A DNA stretch of 6,569 nucleotides from Opitutales bacterium (GTDB lineage Bacteria > Verrucomicrobiota > Verrucomicrobiia > Opitutales > Intestinicryptomonadaceae): positions 1-6,569 of the forward strand of contig JAGBOM010000142.1 in NCBI GenBank assembly GCA_017633865.1. Direction: 5' to 3'. Of the stretch, positions 5,910 through 6,569 are shown in pieces (the first letter of the stretch is position 1; each line of letters begins with the position of its first letter). A program made the translations under genes and the position numbers. Below the pieces are notes generated by a model, which was given only the letters and a program-made list of their open reading frames with translations, was not told where the DNA came from and ran no database searches.

Positions 5910-5916
5910 CGTTATA

Positions 5917-6569
5917 ATGAAAAACAAAAAAGTTTTAGTTACGGGCGGGGCGGGCTACATAGGCTCGCACACGATTGTGGAGCTGCTGGACGCGGGCTTC
6001 GAGGTTGTCGCGGTCGACAATCTTGTAAATTCAGAGGCTTCGGCGATTGAAAACATCTCGAAAATTACGGGCAAAAAATTTCCGTTCATACAGGCGGACA
6101 CTTGCGACGCTTCCGCTTTCCGAAAGGTTTTCGAGGCGCACGATTTCGATTCGGCGATTCATTTTGCCGCGCACAAGGCCGTGGGCGAATCCGTCTCCGA
6201 CCCTCTAAAATACTACTCGAACAATTTGCAGTCGTTCGTTAATCTAATAGCGCTTATGAACGAATTTAAGCGGACGAACGTCATATTTTCGTCGTCCGCC
6301 ACGGTTTACGGCGAGCCCGACGAGCTGCCCTACACGGAGCTTACAAAGCTGAAGCCCGCAACCTCGCCCTACGGGCGCACAAAGCAGATTTGCGAGGACA
6401 TTCTGCGCGACAGCGTAAAGGCCTACGGCGGCTTAAACGGCATTATTTTGCGCTATTTCAACCCCGTTGGCGCGCACCCGTCGGCCTTAATCGGCGAGCT
6501 GCCGAGGGGCGTGCCGAACAATCTGGTTCCGTTCGTAACCCAGACCGCCGCGGGGATCAGGCCGTGCCT
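5917..6569 (+). CDS. galE: UDP-glucose 4-epimerase, GalE (3'-truncated by window)
   Basis: This frame runs open to the window end, giving the first 217 residues of a protein usually about 330-340 long. GalE interconverts UDP-glucose and UDP-galactose (some members UDP-GlcNAc and UDP-GalNAc) using tightly bound NAD. Visible are the NAD loop TGGAGYIGSHT (9-19), DNL (34-36) after the second strand, FAAHKAVGES (83-92), FSSSATVYGE (124-133) with catalytic Ser127, and SPYGRTK (150-156) with Tyr152 and Lys156. These correspond to Ser124, Tyr149 and Lys153 of the E. coli enzyme, offset by three. RYFNPVGAHPSALIGE and GVPNNLVPFV are specific to GalE rather than other epimerases of the family. The ATG is set by a good AGGAG. 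It sits next to the glycan genes as Gne does in the Campylobacter pgl locus, and would supply galactose-type precursors. Whether it also takes N-acetylated sugars depends on a residue beyond the window. Confidence 0.96.
   Translation, partial: MKNKKVLVTGGAGYIGSHTIVELLDAGFEVVAVDNLVNSEASAIENISKITGKKFPFIQADTCDASAFRKVFEAHDFDSAIHFAAHKAVGESVSDPLKYYSNNLQSFVNLIALMNEFKRTNVIFSSSATVYGEPDELPYTELTKLKPATSPYGRTKQICEDILRDSVKAYGGLNGIILRYFNPVGAHPSALIGELPRGVPNNLVPFVTQTAAGIRPC

Larger units (their letters stand above)
5444..5916. other. 473-bp intergenic region with hairpins and no convincing gene
   Basis: This gap between the divergent ATP-grasp operon and galE is AT-rich at 5444-5530 and mixed after that. It holds the -10 box of the operon, a GC hairpin and two terminator-like hairpins, listed separately. 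Several overlapping short frames cross it. The best is 77 codons on the + strand (5546-5779, TTG start) with a signal-peptide-like stretch (VIFLAVLLGVCIFSRALFAG). It has no ribosome binding site and runs through both terminator-like hairpins, so it is not called as a gene. No clear promoter for galE was found; a TATAAG (5807-5812) has no partner box. Confidence 0.5.

Noticed and set aside
1..6569. CRISPR array, tRNA, rRNA, insertion sequence or integrase
   Set aside because: No regularly spaced repeats, no transposase or integrase motifs, no terminal inverted repeats and no cloverleaf sequence were seen in any gap.

Overview
The window is a bacterial surface-glycan or protein-glycosylation locus. 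It holds six protein genes that read as nucleotide-sugar chemistry and glycan initiation, plus the start of galE. Genes are GC-rich with AT-rich, T-tract-rich intergenic DNA. An initiating membrane phosphoglycosyl transferase of the PglC type and a WbpM/PglF-type dehydratase fit a Gram-negative or diderm bacterium, but the phylum cannot be fixed from this sequence. A Verrucomicrobiota- or Lentisphaerota-like lineage is only a guess from base composition. Most start codons here lack a Shine-Dalgarno sequence, while at least one promoter has recognisable sigma-70 boxes.

Layout: (1) 1-809 (+), the C-terminal part of a UDP-sugar 4,6-dehydratase, cut by the window edge and followed by two tandem hairpin terminators. 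(2) 1001-2176 (-), a DegT/DnrJ/EryC1/StrS PLP aminotransferase converging on those terminators. (3) 2177-2283, an AT-rich divergent promoter region with a 14-bp perfect palindrome. (4) 2284-2907 (+), a PglC-like phosphoglycosyl transferase that may be read from a leaderless mRNA. (5) 5443-3013 (-), a tight three-gene operon: ATP-grasp ligase, GNAT acetyltransferase, and a fold-type-II PLP enzyme of the D-cysteine desulfhydrase/ACC deaminase family. (6) 5444-5916, a 473-bp region with no convincing gene but several hairpins, two of them terminator-like. (7) 5917 to the window end (+), the N-terminal two thirds of UDP-glucose 4-epimerase.

How the genes may work together (inference): dehydratase, aminotransferase, PglC-type transferase and a GalE-type epimerase are the same functional set as in the Campylobacter pgl locus (PglF, PglE, PglC, Gne). 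There they build and load UDP-N,N'-diacetylbacillosamine onto undecaprenyl phosphate. The left-handed-beta-helix acetyltransferase PglD is not seen here. In its place are a GNAT, an ATP-grasp ligase and an amino-acid-type PLP enzyme in one operon. This suggests that the 4-amino sugar, or another residue of the glycan, is acylated or amino-acylated in a non-standard way. That operon is the most interesting part of the window; its substrates cannot be read from sequence alone.
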